Shown here one piece after another: positions 26,166 to 35,697 of a stretch of 64,000 bases of DNA. Position 1 is the stretch's first letter, and every line of letters starts with the position of its first letter. The DNA lies in assembly GCA_019358945.1 (NCBI GenBank), contig JAHHIE010000003.1:62001-126000 (forward strand). Reading direction: 5' to 3'. Made by a program: the position numbers and the translations under genes. Source of the stretch: Stenomitos rutilans HA7619-LM2. Its GTDB lineage: Bacteria > Cyanobacteriota > Cyanobacteriia > Leptolyngbyales > Leptolyngbyaceae. The notes beneath the pieces were generated by a model, which was not told the DNA's origin, did not search any database, and saw only the letters and a list, made by a program, of their open reading frames with translations.

Positions 26166-26795
26166 ATGGAATGGCACGCAACGGATGCTCAAAGTCTGGC
26201 GATTATCGATCGTGAGATCGGTGAACACATCTTCTCACCCGCTGAATATGAGATTGTGCGTCGCGTCGTCTATGCTACGGCAGATTTTGAGTACAAGTCT
26301 TTGATTCGCTTCTCCGATGCCGCACTTCAGTCTGGTGCTGCGGCGCTAGCGGCCCGGAGTACGATCGTGGTGGATGTGCCGATGGTACAAGTTGGCATTA
26401 CCACCAATATTCAGAATACCTTTGCCAATCCTGTGTATTGCAGTATGGAGGCGCTTACCCGTCCTCAGAAGGAGAAAACCCGCGCCGCCTGGGGCATTGA
26501 AACACTCGCTCGACGCTATCCCGAAGGCATTTTTGTGGTGGGTCAGGCGCAAACAGCACTCACTGCCTTGGTGGATTTAATTGAAGCAGAAGAAATCCGT
26601 CCTGCGCTGATTGTGGCAACGCCTTCAGGTTTTGTTGACGTTGAGAGTGCCAAGGAGCGGTTAGCCGATTCGGTCATTCCCCATATTCGCATCGCAGGAC
26701 GGAAAGGGAGTGCGGTGGTTGCTGCCGCGATCGTCAACGGTCTGGTGGATTTGGCATGGCAGGCATATGGACGCGAACAGGGTGGTGTGATGTAA
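26166..26795 (+). CDS. cobH: Precorrin-8X methylmutase (cobalamin synthesis)
   Basis: A 209-residue protein of the CobH/CbiC family, which moves a methyl group from C11 to C12 to form hydrogenobyrinate or cobyrinate during B12 synthesis. Family segments: RFSDAALQSGAAALA, IVVDVPMVQVGI, FVVGQAQTALTALVDLI, VATPSGFVDVESAKERL and RKGSAVVAAAIVNGL. In CobH and Salmonella CbiC the catalytic His lies in MVHACG or VIHTTAD; here the same position reads VVYATAD with Tyr36. It is a stand-alone gene with no other cobalamin gene adjacent. Confidence 0.88.
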   Translation: MEWHATDAQSLAIIDREIGEHIFSPAEYEIVRRVVYATADFEYKSLIRFSDAALQSGAAALAARSTIVVDVPMVQVGITTNIQNTFANPVYCSMEALTRPQKEKTRAAWGIETLARRYPEGIFVVGQAQTALTALVDLIEAEEIRPALIVATPSGFVDVESAKERLADSVIPHIRIAGRKGSAVVAAAIVNGLVDLAWQAYGREQGGVM

Positions 26796-26835
26796 GAGCA
26801 ACCGCTGACAACCATGACAAACTAGCAGCGCGGCA

Positions 26836-27612
26836 TCACCAATCAGCGGAAGGGCGACGGGACGATCGACGAGGGCGACGGCTGAGTTCGATCGCGCCAC
26901 CTCGTTCCGGTGCTTCATAGCGGTCTCTTGAGGGTCTACCCCGCTCTGGCTCAACGCGATCGTTGTGATGGCGTGCATTGAGCCTCCGGCTCACATCCAC
27001 AAACGCCTCATGCAACAGCAAAGGATAGTCGCTTACCCAAAGATTGTGGTTGGGAATGTATACATCTGACGTTTTGCTAATGCGACCCAGATCGCCTCGA
27101 TTGGACATGACAACCATTTCGGCCACATCTCCAATCGCGATCGCCTGGTAATTGCGCTTCAGGGGCACTTGCAGCCGACTGGTGAAACCCGATTCATCGC
27201 CCACAACCAGGTTCAACCGTCGCTCACGGTTTTCTACAATCACCAGTTCCCCGTGTTCGTTCACGGTTTCCTCTTTGCCGATGAGTTCTTCTGTCACGTA
27301 CACATCGACAACCTCACCTTGCCAAAACCCACTATAGGGAAACTTGCGGCATTCAATATTTTTGAGGCTTGCCCAGAACACAGGCCCCCAGAGCCAATAC
27401 AGCCCGGTGATGATACCCAACAAGAAGCGAATAAACCCAAACCCATCACCTAAAAAACCACCCAGTAGCCAAATGACCGTCACGCCTACAATGGAAACCA
27501 GGAGCCGCAGCAGTAGCGCCGGAAATTTTCCCCAGCAGTAAACATACTGCGGCCCCGTAGCCACCGCAGGCACCAAATTTTCAAAGGTCTTGCGGGTAAG
27601 TGGAATGAGCAT
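26836..27612 (-). CDS. Conserved cyanobacterial membrane protein
   Basis: A 258-residue protein often labelled phosphate ABC transporter permease in cyanobacterial genomes, but no permease signature (EAA loop) is visible. Two membrane segments lie at about residues 32-50 and 60-80 (LLLRLLVSIVGVTVIWLLGG and FIRFLLGIITGLYWLWG). A soluble C-terminal part follows with GEVVDVYVTEELIG and a regular beta pattern. The last 45 residues are Arg-rich and disordered-looking. It is convergent with cobH, 40 bases away. The function is unknown. Confidence 0.75.
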   Translation of the reverse strand: MLIPLTRKTFENLVPAVATGPQYVYCWGKFPALLLRLLVSIVGVTVIWLLGGFLGDGFGFIRFLLGIITGLYWLWGPVFWASLKNIECRKFPYSGFWQGEVVDVYVTEELIGKEETVNEHGELVIVENRERRLNLVVGDESGFTSRLQVPLKRNYQAIAIGDVAEMVVMSNRGDLGRISKTSDVYIPNHNLWVSDYPLLLHEAFVDVSRRLNARHHNDRVEPERGRPSRDRYEAPERGGAIELSRRPRRSSRRPSADW

Positions 27613-28117
27613 AGTTTGACCAAGAGCCGCGATCGCAAACGAACTGCTACGAGCCTAGCATTAGACGCATAAATTCCACCCACTGTTGGGTAGTCGTTCA
27701 GTATGGCAGGTGATGTTCACCAATGCCCGTCATGCAGTATGACTGTAACCCCGCAACTACGGCTGGCGGCAAGATTTTTATCCACCAAAAGCGTGGATCT
27801 ACGGATACGAAGTGGGAGAGGACAGGTGAATGTTCATCTTAACTTGAGTACTCTATCGGATGGTTTTAGCAAGGGAAGGAAGCAGAATCGATATAGATCT
27901 GAGGAACGCAGTCGGAAAAGCTAAAGAGCTATAGGGGGCAACTATGCTCATTTGGCTTTTGCGTTTAGGAACGCGTCCTTACAGGCAGACTGCCTGACCC
28001 TGGGGGCTTATTAGGGTCAGGCAATTTTTTGATCATTTTTCGTTGTCCATCGTTCATTAAAGCAAGTTGTCCAATTTAAAGTGATTCTGTTCCAGATTAA
28101 AGTGGTTGACAGTAGCT
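27613..28117. other. Spacer of 505 bases with an orphan terminator
   Basis: The frame at 27703-27924 (plus) is not convincing as a gene. A strong terminator at 27991-28030 on the plus strand has no clear gene before it, so a small RNA from the 27900-28030 region is possible. Confidence 0.45.
27991..28030 (+). terminator. Strong Rho-independent terminator without a clear upstream gene
   Basis: Perfect 11-base arms TGCCTGACCCT and AGGGTCAGGCA around an 11-base loop are followed by a run of six T. Confidence 0.85.
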
Positions 28118-31081
28118 TTACTGCCCAGACGTTGGTGCTTCAACTGGGCGAATAATGGTGGCATCAGGAGTAACTTGGGGTTTAAAGATGGCTTGAAGGG
28201 CTTCTTCTAAAGTAGGTGCCATCACGATGCGATTCTCATAGGCGACAATCACTCGCACCAGGGTTGGTAAGCTGTTTTGAGTCGCTTCTAAATAAAGGGG
28301 TTCCACGTAGAGCAGCGATTGTTCGATCGGAATAATGAGCAAGTTACCCTGAACAGCGCGCGAACCTTGACGATTCCAGAGCGAAATTTGCTGAGAAATT
28401 ACAGGATCTTGGTTGATGCGCGCTTCGATTTGTTCTGGGCCGTAAATCAACCGCTCTTTGGGAAAGGTATAAAGCAACAATTTGCCGTAGTGCTCACCGT
28501 CCGATCGAGCCGCTAACCAGGCAATAAGATTTGTGCGTTGCCGAGGGGTGTAGGGCAACAGCAGAATAAACTCTTCAAACGGTACGGCAGGCAAGTTAGT
28601 GATCAAATAATACGGTTCAACTGGACGCGCCTCATCGCCATACACTTCATTCGGAATCTGCCACTGGTCTTCCCGGTTGTAAAACACCTGAGGATCGGTC
28701 ATGTGATAAACGAGCAACCGCTCCGATTGCAGTTTGAAGAAATCTACCGGATAGCGAAGGTGACTTCGTAAACCAGCAGGCATTGCCGTGAGCGGTTGAA
28801 AGAGGTTGGGAAAGACCTTTGACCAGGTAGCAATCATGGGATCACTGAGATCAGCGACGTAAAACGCCACCGAACCGTGATAGGCATCAATCACCACTTT
28901 GACTGAATTACGAATGTAATTGATGCCTTCAATGCCCGAATCTGAGTAGGGATAGCGATCGCTCGTGGTGTAGGCATCCACCATCCAATAAAGATAGTTT
29001 TGATCTTTCTCTACAGGGTTCTGTACCTTGGCTGCTATCAGATATGGATCGCTGTCGTAATGAAGGAACGGTGCAATGGCTCGAATGCGATCGTTAATAT
29101 TGCGGCGAAACAATACCTTTGTTTCTGGCAAAAAGTCCCGTGCGAACAAGATTCGCCAATCTCGCAAGTAGATGGCAAACAAATCCCGCCGCCACCAGGA
29201 GCCAATATTGATGCCACCCTGCCCCTCGTAAACGTGGTAAGCATTATCACTTCCATTGGGGTAGTCCAACTCCCGCGTTAAGGTGCGTGTCATGACATAG
29301 GTGTTAGCAATCTCGCCATAGTAGAGACGGGGTTGCCCAATGGGTATGCTGGCACGAATAGCAGGGCTGGCAGTCGTGAGTGCGCCTGTCTCTCCTTCCG
29401 TAATATCTTTGATAAAGTATTCTGGTAAGCCGCCTGCTGCAACGGTGTTGACGGGACTGAGCGTGAACCCATAGCCGTGGGTGTAAATCAAATGGCGGTT
29501 TACCCAGGTTTGAGCTTCTTGAGGTACGGCACTGTAATCCAACTCCCGTGCTGCAATAAGCACTTGTCGTTGCTCTGTAGGCACAGCAGGGGTGGCAGGC
29601 GATCGCGGTAGCACATTGGTTTGGAGGGTGTAGCGATCGAGGTCAGCGTTTGGAAAGCGGTAGTAGGGGCGAATCTGCTGCAATTGGCGATTGGTTTCTA
29701 GCAACGGTCGCTGATCCCACAAACGAATGTTGCGGATGGTTAGCGCGTTTGCCGCCATATCTTTTTCTGTGAGTTGCCCCTGGGGATTAAAGTTGCTGGC
29801 CTCAACCACATCTAGATCAAACGCCTGTCGGGTGTACGCAATCGTGCGTGCAATGAAGGGTCGTTCCCGCGCCAATTCGTTGGGTTGCACAACCAAATGC
29901 TGTACGACTTCGGGCATGATTAGACTGGCAACGATCAGCACACCAAACAGCCCTAAGCTTAGTTGGCTCCACTGCTGATGTGGTGCTTTCGGCTGCCAAA
30001 ACACGGTTTGCCACAAAAGGTAGCCTGCGATAGCTAAAGCCGAGAGGCTCAACCCAACGTAGAAAGGTAGTTGTACCGCCACATCGGTATAGCTAGCCCC
30101 AAAGGAGACGCCACGCGGAGAGTAGAGTAGTTCATAGCGCCCTAGCCAATAGCTCAACGCAATCGCTGCCATGAGTCCGCTACCCGTGCCACAGAGATGC
30201 CGTTGCTGAGCAGATGAAAAACCCGGAAAACTTCCCTGGCTGAGGCTATTACCCGATAGCAAATAGGTCAGCGCGATCGCAATAAACCCAAAAAGGAACA
30301 GTCCAAACAACCATTGCTCCAGCAATTCCCAGAAGGGTAAGGCAAAGAGGTAAAAGGCAATATCCCGCCCAAATAACGGATCGACCTTGTTGAACGTGGT
30401 GGGATGTAACCACTGCAAAACGACGGCCCATTGCTTAGAGAACAACCAACCCAGCAAAAGGCTCAGCGTCAGAGCGATCGCCCTTAACCAAACGCGAGGA
30501 TTAAGAAGCAGGGCGATCGTCACACCCAATACCCCACCAAGCCACCAAACATGACCGCTCAACTGCGTGCCAATCGAGGCCAATAATCTTAGGTTGACGT
30601 GAGAGGCAACAGTGGTGGAGAGTGTCGGCCCTGACTGCCAGTAGCTTAAGGCAAGCTGTCCGTAGTGCAGCAATAGTATGCCCACAACCAGACCCAGCGC
30701 AATGACTAAGGAAAGCAGCAACGGCAGACTTAAAGCAACGGTAGTTTGAAGGGGCAAGGCAAATGAACGCTGTAACCTCACGCTGTAAGGCGGCAAAAAA
30801 GCTGGCGAATTATGATTAAGGGGTTGCTCCTGGGTCGCCGCATCAGAAACATGAGTATATTTCAACCGTTGAGCGAGAGCCAGATTTCCCAGCCAATACA
30901 CTGCTGTACAAACCGACACAACGACCAGCACGATCGCTCGCACCTGGCACTTAAGCAGGAACACTGAAAGATAATTAACTTCCTGGAACCAGAGTATTTC
31001 CGCCCCAAAACGGGAGAGCAAATCGAAGCACAGCCCTACTCCCAGGAGTCCCGTAATCAGTTGAAACCGTTTCTGGATCAC
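28118..31081 (-). CDS. UPF0182 family large membrane protein
   Basis: A 987-residue member of UPF0182 (COG1615). The first 370 residues contain about seven to eight membrane segments, beginning [15 protein letters not shown]. The long C-terminal part is soluble and probably outside the cytoplasm, with family segments such as [48 protein letters not shown] and [22 protein letters not shown]. Length is typical for the family. The function is unknown. TMEM175 lies 97 bases upstream on the same strand. Confidence 0.95.
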   Translation of the reverse strand: MIQKRFQLITGLLGVGLCFDLLSRFGAEILWFQEVNYLSVFLLKCQVRAIVLVVVSVCTAVYWLGNLALAQRLKYTHVSDAATQEQPLNHNSPAFLPPYSVRLQRSFALPLQTTVALSLPLLLSLVIALGLVVGILLLHYGQLALSYWQSGPTLSTTVASHVNLRLLASIGTQLSGHVWWLGGVLGVTIALLLNPRVWLRAIALTLSLLLGWLFSKQWAVVLQWLHPTTFNKVDPLFGRDIAFYLFALPFWELLEQWLFGLFLFGFIAIALTYLLSGNSLSQGSFPGFSSAQQRHLCGTGSGLMAAIALSYWLGRYELLYSPRGVSFGASYTDVAVQLPFYVGLSLSALAIAGYLLWQTVFWQPKAPHQQWSQLSLGLFGVLIVASLIMPEVVQHLVVQPNELARERPFIARTIAYTRQAFDLDVVEASNFNPQGQLTEKDMAANALTIRNIRLWDQRPLLETNRQLQQIRPYYRFPNADLDRYTLQTNVLPRSPATPAVPTEQRQVLIAARELDYSAVPQEAQTWVNRHLIYTHGYGFTLSPVNTVAAGGLPEYFIKDITEGETGALTTASPAIRASIPIGQPRLYYGEIANTYVMTRTLTRELDYPNGSDNAYHVYEGQGGINIGSWWRRDLFAIYLRDWRILFARDFLPETKVLFRRNINDRIRAIAPFLHYDSDPYLIAAKVQNPVEKDQNYLYWMVDAYTTSDRYPYSDSGIEGINYIRNSVKVVIDAYHGSVAFYVADLSDPMIATWSKVFPNLFQPLTAMPAGLRSHLRYPVDFFKLQSERLLVYHMTDPQVFYNREDQWQIPNEVYGDEARPVEPYYLITNLPAVPFEEFILLLPYTPRQRTNLIAWLAARSDGEHYGKLLLYTFPKERLIYGPEQIEARINQDPVISQQISLWNRQGSRAVQGNLLIIPIEQSLLYVEPLYLEATQNSLPTLVRVIVAYENRIVMAPTLEEALQAIFKPQVTPDATIIRPVEAPTSGQ

Positions 31082-31178
31082 AGACGTTCACTAGTCAATG
31101 AGGTAGGTGCTTTTTTAACAAAACCTTTAAACAATTCCGTCTAGTCCTTATCGAAACTAGATTGCGCCCTTGCTACCA

Positions 31179-31796
31179 CTAGGTCAATGCGTTCTCAAGG
31201 CGACGGTCAGGAATTAACCACATCACTGCAACCAAAACATACAACAAGCAAGCAGCCCACGGATTCAAAAACGAAAGCAGAATGGCTAGGGCATAAATAA
31301 CCACAGACACCTTACCCTTAAAATCTTGCCCAATGGCAGTTGCTAACGTGGAATCTTTACCATGAGTGGCAATGAGCATACGGCTAAGAATAAAGTATGC
31401 GATCGCTGAGAAGAGCAGCACTATGCCATAAAGAGCTACTGGCAAAGCAGCAAAGTGGTTCTCGCCAGTCCACCCAGTCACAAAGGGAATCAGTGATAAC
31501 CAAAAGAGCAAATGCAAGTTGGCCCACAAAACCTTGCCCTTCACTTGCTGTACCGCCTGAAACAGGTGATGGTGATTATTCCAATAGATACCTAAATAAA
31601 TAAAACTCAGAACATAGCTCAGAAAGATCGGCACTAGCGGCTTTAGCGCAGCCAAATTAGTTTCATGGGGCACTTTTAGCTCCAGCACCATGATGGTGAT
31701 GAGAATGGCAATGACACCATCGCTAAACGCTTCTAACCGACCTTTATCCATTTTGTCCAGGCTCCTTTTCTGCTGAATCAACGCAGGTTCGGACAT
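31179..31796 (-). CDS. TMEM175 family potassium channel (DUF1211)
   Basis: A 205-residue membrane protein with six predicted helices. The family signature R-x-x-x-FSDG is present as RLEAFSDGVIAI in the first helix, followed by the short extracellular loop and the conserved LSYVLSFIYLGIYWNNHHHL segment. Bacterial TMEM175 proteins form tetrameric K+-selective leak channels. It may be co-transcribed with the UPF0182 gene 97 bases downstream. The 223-base gap to the next upstream gene contains a pseudogene fragment. Confidence 0.92.
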   Translation of the reverse strand: MSEPALIQQKRSLDKMDKGRLEAFSDGVIAILITIMVLELKVPHETNLAALKPLVPIFLSYVLSFIYLGIYWNNHHHLFQAVQQVKGKVLWANLHLLFWLSLIPFVTGWTGENHFAALPVALYGIVLLFSAIAYFILSRMLIATHGKDSTLATAIGQDFKGKVSVVIYALAILLSFLNPWAACLLYVLVAVMWLIPDRRLENALT

Positions 31797-31861
31797 TTCT
31801 TAGATTACCGCATCCCCTACGATCGATAGCAAAGACGCTCCACCAATCCAACCACTTACGA

Positions 31862-32064
31862 GAACGGTTTAGACAGAATACTGGCCTAGCATTAGCAATC
31901 GCCCGCTAAATCATCGTAGACAAACACCAGGGCGCGATCGACATCAGCTCCATCCTCAACCAGGGCACAGAGTTTGTCACCACAGTACCGATTCAGCAAG
32001 AGGGTTCACGCAAGCCTATTCAAACGCTCCAGGCAAGCAGAAACGACCCGGCTATATAGGCAAA
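31862..32064 (+). pseudogene. Histidine kinase C-terminal fragment with in-frame stop
   Basis: The plus frame through 31883-31993 reads GLALAIAR, a TAA stop at 31907-31909, then IIVDKHQGAIDISSILNQG and TEFVTTVPI. This is the G2 box and end of a HATPase domain of a cyanobacterial hybrid kinase (compare TGLGLAI...IVVDKHQG...QGTEFVI.LP). Nothing upstream preserves the rest of the protein. The frame ends at a TAG at 32062-32064, inside the 3' end of the opposite DUF350 gene. It is a decayed remnant, not expressed protein. Confidence 0.75.
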
Positions 32065-32886
32065 TGCCTCGACCAGACCGGCTCCGAGATTAGGGGTCGC
32101 TTGATTAACAATTTCGTCTGAGATTTTTACCCCTGGCACCAGCACGACATCTGCAAGCCAGCGGATCAACGCCAGGGCAAGCAGGCAAAAGCCCAACACC
32201 ACAAGATATTGGGTAAAACTCTCAGCCCAGTTTTGAAAGTCTGGCGTAAACGCAACCCGCACAATATTGCCTGTGGCAATTAGCAATCCAGCCAGCGCCA
32301 CACCGGCTGCCGGATTGTTGCGTTTGCAGATCTCCCGAAACACGCTGTATTGGGTCACGCGAGGATAAAGGGCACTCACCAGCACCAACACACCCAGGCC
32401 CATGCACCAGCACACCAACCCGACAATCCAGGTGCCACTTTGACCACCGAGGGCCGCACTCAAAATTAAGCCATTGGCGATATGTACACCAGCCTCAGCA
32501 GAGGCCGCCCCTACATTCTGTTCCTCAACCACTTCACGGGCACAGTCACAGCGTCGGAGAATCAACCGATCGCCCACCCAGGCACCGACTAGCATCAGCA
32601 GAATTACGCTCGCACCATAGCTTGCCAGGTAGATTAAATGATCAAGCCACATAACGCGCTCTTTATCTAGCACACCCGCCAACGCCAGGATGATGCCAAA
32701 GTTGTAGCCCACCAACGCGATCGCGACTGCTGAATTGTCCCGCACAAACAGCTCAAGGTTCAGATCCAGACGTCGGAATATTTTTTGGTAGGCTAACTGC
32801 CCTAGCCAAAAGACACCAAACCCAATCACTAGCTCAGTGATTACTAATCCAATGCTAGGGATGCTGTTAAGCAGTACAGAGGTCAT
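32020..32886 (-). CDS. DUF350 family membrane protein (two DUF350 units)
   Basis: A 288-residue protein with about eight hydrophobic segments arranged as two repeats (ELVIGFGVFWLGQLAYQKI ... NSAVAIALVGYNFGIILALAG, and later KRNNPAAGVALAGLLIATGNIV). This N-x-A-x-x-I/V-x-x-x-G pattern is the DUF350 (YjfL) signature. DUF350 proteins co-occur with DUF4178, PspA-like proteins and aminopropyltransferase-like or glutathionylspermidine-synthase-like enzymes in many bacteria. Here it is the last gene of a four-gene minus-strand set. The exact role is unknown; membrane partner of the modifying enzymes is an inference. Confidence 0.85.
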   Translation of the reverse strand: MTSVLLNSIPSIGLVITELVIGFGVFWLGQLAYQKIFRRLDLNLELFVRDNSAVAIALVGYNFGIILALAGVLDKERVMWLDHLIYLASYGASVILLMLVGAWVGDRLILRRCDCAREVVEEQNVGAASAEAGVHIANGLILSAALGGQSGTWIVGLVCWCMGLGVLVLVSALYPRVTQYSVFREICKRNNPAAGVALAGLLIATGNIVRVAFTPDFQNWAESFTQYLVVLGFCLLALALIRWLADVVLVPGVKISDEIVNQATPNLGAGLVEAFAYIAGSFLLAWSV

Positions 32887-32960
32887 AGAATTTTTAGTTG
32901 TTGGTTGTTGGTTGTCAGCAGTCGGTGTCAGGGTTAGTGCAAACCTTAAAGCGTCATGCT

Positions 32961-33986
32961 TTAACTTTCTTTTCCCAATCGCTTGTATAGCCCAATCAGG
33001 GTATCTGCTAGCTGGTTATAAAAGAAGTAATCATAAGCGCCGATCGTGGTGACGGGTGCGCCTCCAAACTGTCGTTTGAACTGTGAGAATTTGGCGTAGT
33101 TATGCTTTGGGTTACGGGTGTAGCCGTAGAAATCGTAAAGGCTACAGCCTTTTGTTTTAGCGCGTTGCATCGCTGCCCAGTGAAGACCATAGCTTGCCAT
33201 GACGTGAGCATGACGATCAGTACGTCCACCGTACAGGTATGTGGCACGCTTTCCCCAATACACAATCAGGACGGTTACCAGTACTTCGTTTTGCCAAGTG
33301 GCCCAACCAATTTCTGCCATATTTGCGGCAAAAAGCGTCTGACAAAGATTAATAAAGAAGCTATAAGGCTCACCAAAAAACTGTTGTCGCTGTGCCGTTT
33401 CCCAGAACAGATTATAGAACACAGGAATGGCTTGGGCATCAGTTGTAAAGTGTGTGGTAACTCCATGCCGTTGGCTCAGCCGAATGTTGTATCGACCTTT
33501 AGGCTTCATGGCTGCCAGAATTTTAGCTATCGCGGGACATAGATCAATTAAGAGTGTTTCTGATGGTAAGAGTTCAACTGGGGCGCGTACAAAGCCATCA
33601 AGATCCATCAATTTTTCTAACCACAACGGCTCAAAACGGAGCGCGATCGCGCCTACTTTTTTTGCCAACACTCTTGCCTGTTCTACAAGCAGTTGCATTC
33701 CTGCTTGCTCAAACCCTGGTAAAAAGCAAGGAGCACCTGGAGCGACTAACATATTGGCATTATGTTCACAGGGATAGTAATAAAAACAGCAGCCTCCAAC
33801 TAAGTTATTTTCAGCAAAAAGACCATAGCGAAAGCTTTGATAGCCTTCTAATTGCTTAAAGTCTGCCCATGCCCATGCTTGCATAAAACATCCCACTGGT
33901 GACGCTTGCATAAAGGCATCCCACTGAGCGCGATCGTTCAACGTCAGTAGGCGGATCTCTAGTGTGGTTGAACGTTCAAAAAGCAC
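32961..33986 (-). CDS. FemAB-family aminoacyl transferase-like protein
   Basis: A 341-residue protein with the double GNAT-like fold of FemX/FemAB enzymes: N-terminal SPVGCFMQAWAWADFK, the central MKPKGRYNIRLSQRHGV segment (the KGRxxxR-type motif of the family), and C-terminal YLYGGRTDRHAHVMASYGLHWAAM with YDFYGYTRNPKHNYAKFSQFKRQFGG. FemAB proteins transfer an amino acid from aminoacyl-tRNA to the peptidoglycan stem peptide. Cyanobacterial peptidoglycan is not known for such bridges, so the acceptor may differ. It lies 40 bases after the aminopropyltransferase-like gene and 74 before DUF350, consistent with an operon. Confidence 0.88.
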   Translation of the reverse strand: MLFERSTTLEIRLLTLNDRAQWDAFMQASPVGCFMQAWAWADFKQLEGYQSFRYGLFAENNLVGGCCFYYYPCEHNANMLVAPGAPCFLPGFEQAGMQLLVEQARVLAKKVGAIALRFEPLWLEKLMDLDGFVRAPVELLPSETLLIDLCPAIAKILAAMKPKGRYNIRLSQRHGVTTHFTTDAQAIPVFYNLFWETAQRQQFFGEPYSFFINLCQTLFAANMAEIGWATWQNEVLVTVLIVYWGKRATYLYGGRTDRHAHVMASYGLHWAAMQRAKTKGCSLYDFYGYTRNPKHNYAKFSQFKRQFGGAPVTTIGAYDYFFYNQLADTLIGLYKRLGKES

Positions 33987-34026
33987 GGTTCATTGGGCTG
34001 GCGCTAAAGATTCAGTTAACATCGCT

Positions 34027-35508
34027 TTAATCATCGGAACGCTTGTAGAGATTCCAGAGCCAAATGCCCCCAATCATCATTGTCCAAAAGCCAAGCCAGC
34101 CAAAGTTCTCCTCGCCCGAATCGCCATCATAGCTAGAATAGCTTCCTGAAGAGCCAGAATACCCTTTAGCAAAGACAATATCCGGTGTTGCAATATTTGC
34201 CATCAAAATTGTGACAGAAAGGAGGGTGATCAGTTCGGCTGTGTGTTCTGAAATGTAAGTCACGGGTTGTCCTGTGCGCATTTTCTCTGCAAGTTGTTTG
34301 AGTTCACGCACAAGTTGAGGGGGTAATTCTTGCGCGCGTTCCAGCAAACTGGCTAAAAGCTGATTGAGGTTTACTTCTTCTAACAACGCTCTGAGATAAC
34401 TGAGCCATTCTGTCGTCATCTGCGGACTGTGATAACGATGCTGAACTGGCATGAGTTCAACGTTTTGGGCAGGCTGAAGGAGATTCTTTGCTTGATGATT
34501 CTTTGCTTGATGCAAGTGGCCTAGCCACATGGTTGCAATGGCATCTAATTGCAGTAAATCATCAGTGCCGATCGCACCAGTGCCAGGTTCTTCTAGATCT
34601 AAAAAATCGATAGGTTGCGGCTTTGGATCATCGATCGTCGTTGCCGCTAATTGCGATCGAGGATTCAACAAGTAGTAAAAAAGTTGCGGACAATCGAGCG
34701 TATGTATCTTTGGAACGTGGCGAAGCTGGGCGATCGCAGCAGGAATTTGCAAGGCGTGTTGCCAGTTATGGGAATGCAGGGCCTTTAGCTTTTCGGGTAG
34801 GTCAATGGTTTCGACTTCCGATCGCGTGATGGATCGTGCCGAGGCCAGAAAGAATCCCCAATCACCATAGCCGTGTTCTCGAAACGATGGAATGGCAACT
34901 TGTAGAGGTTTTGCCCATAGTCCAGCCGCTAATAAGGTTTGGTAGAGACACCAAAAACCCAACGTGCGCTGTTCGGGCGATACAGCGTTCGTACTCATGA
35001 TGCCACCAGGGTGGAGGGTACGCTGCACTTGCTGAAACCACTCGTAGCTGTAGATTTTGGTATCCTCTGATCGGCTCGGAAAGGTGAAATCGCAAATGAC
35101 CACGTGATAGCAAGCATCGGGCACGTTTGCCACAAACTCAAACGCTTCTTGGGTCAAAACGGTGAGACGATTCCCGCCTGAAGCTGTTTCCGATGGGCTG
35201 AGCAAACTGCCTTGATTGTAGGGTTGAAAGACGGTTCGACCGAGTTCTAGTACGTCCGCGTCGTAGTCCACCAGAGTTACATCGCTCACTTCATGAAACC
35301 GAAGGATATCACGGGCAGCCAAACCATCGCCACCACCACACAGGAGGACACGCAAAAGCGTATTTGGGAAACGCTGGACAGCAAGGGCGATCGCAGGCAC
35401 CACTAAGTATTCGTGATAAATCGCTTCATCTGCCGTGTCAAACTGCAAATCACCATTGATATAAAAGGCAAGACCGTTGGAGTGATGTTCGATGAAGAGA
35501 GAGGTCAT
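34027..35508 (-). CDS. Spermidine-synthase-like aminopropyltransferase with membrane tail
   Basis: A 493-residue protein. Residues 1-240 are a spermidine-synthase-like Rossmann domain: DEAIYHEYL at 28-36, GGGDG at 58-62 and VDYDADVLEL at 80-89 for decarboxylated SAM. The catalytic Asp140 begins the motif DFTFP, but known spermidine synthases have D-x-T-D-P; the second Asp that helps hold the amine is Phe here. A linker (with an exact 15-base tandem duplication giving HQAKN twice) leads to a C-terminal region with two hydrophobic segments and a Gly/Ser stretch between. The tail is not part of ordinary SpeE. A different amine acceptor is likely. Confidence 0.85.
   Translation of the reverse strand: MTSLFIEHHSNGLAFYINGDLQFDTADEAIYHEYLVVPAIALAVQRFPNTLLRVLLCGGGDGLAARDILRFHEVSDVTLVDYDADVLELGRTVFQPYNQGSLLSPSETASGGNRLTVLTQEAFEFVANVPDACYHVVICDFTFPSRSEDTKIYSYEWFQQVQRTLHPGGIMSTNAVSPEQRTLGFWCLYQTLLAAGLWAKPLQVAIPSFREHGYGDWGFFLASARSITRSEVETIDLPEKLKALHSHNWQHALQIPAAIAQLRHVPKIHTLDCPQLFYYLLNPRSQLAATTIDDPKPQPIDFLDLEEPGTGAIGTDDLLQLDAIATMWLGHLHQAKNHQAKNLLQPAQNVELMPVQHRYHSPQMTTEWLSYLRALLEEVNLNQLLASLLERAQELPPQLVRELKQLAEKMRTGQPVTYISEHTAELITLLSVTILMANIATPDIVFAKGYSGSSGSYSSYDGDSGEENFGWLGFWTMMIGGIWLWNLYKRSDD
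34483..34512 (-). repeat. Exact 15-base tandem duplication in the aminopropyltransferase-like gene
   Basis: ATTCTTTGCTTGATG occurs twice head to tail (plus-strand reading) and encodes HQAKN twice in the linker. It is a recent in-frame duplication. Confidence 0.9.
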
Positions 35509-35697
35509 TGAGGGAGAAGTTTTGAGTTTTAAGTTTTGAGTTAGAACATCAGTTTTTACAGTGAGTTCAGTGGGTGAAAGCGGGTTTTTGGTGAGTAGGC
35601 GTTATTCACCAAAAGCTGACTGTTGATAGCTGAGAAGGGCCATGGTTGTTTTATTTGAACCTTGCCGTCACGCCTCGCTCCTGACTGCTCACTCCAT

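Noticed and set aside
27703-27924. 73-codon open frame before the orphan terminator
   Set aside because: CPSC at the start looked like a zinc motif, but the rest is basic low-complexity sequence and no ribosome site is seen.
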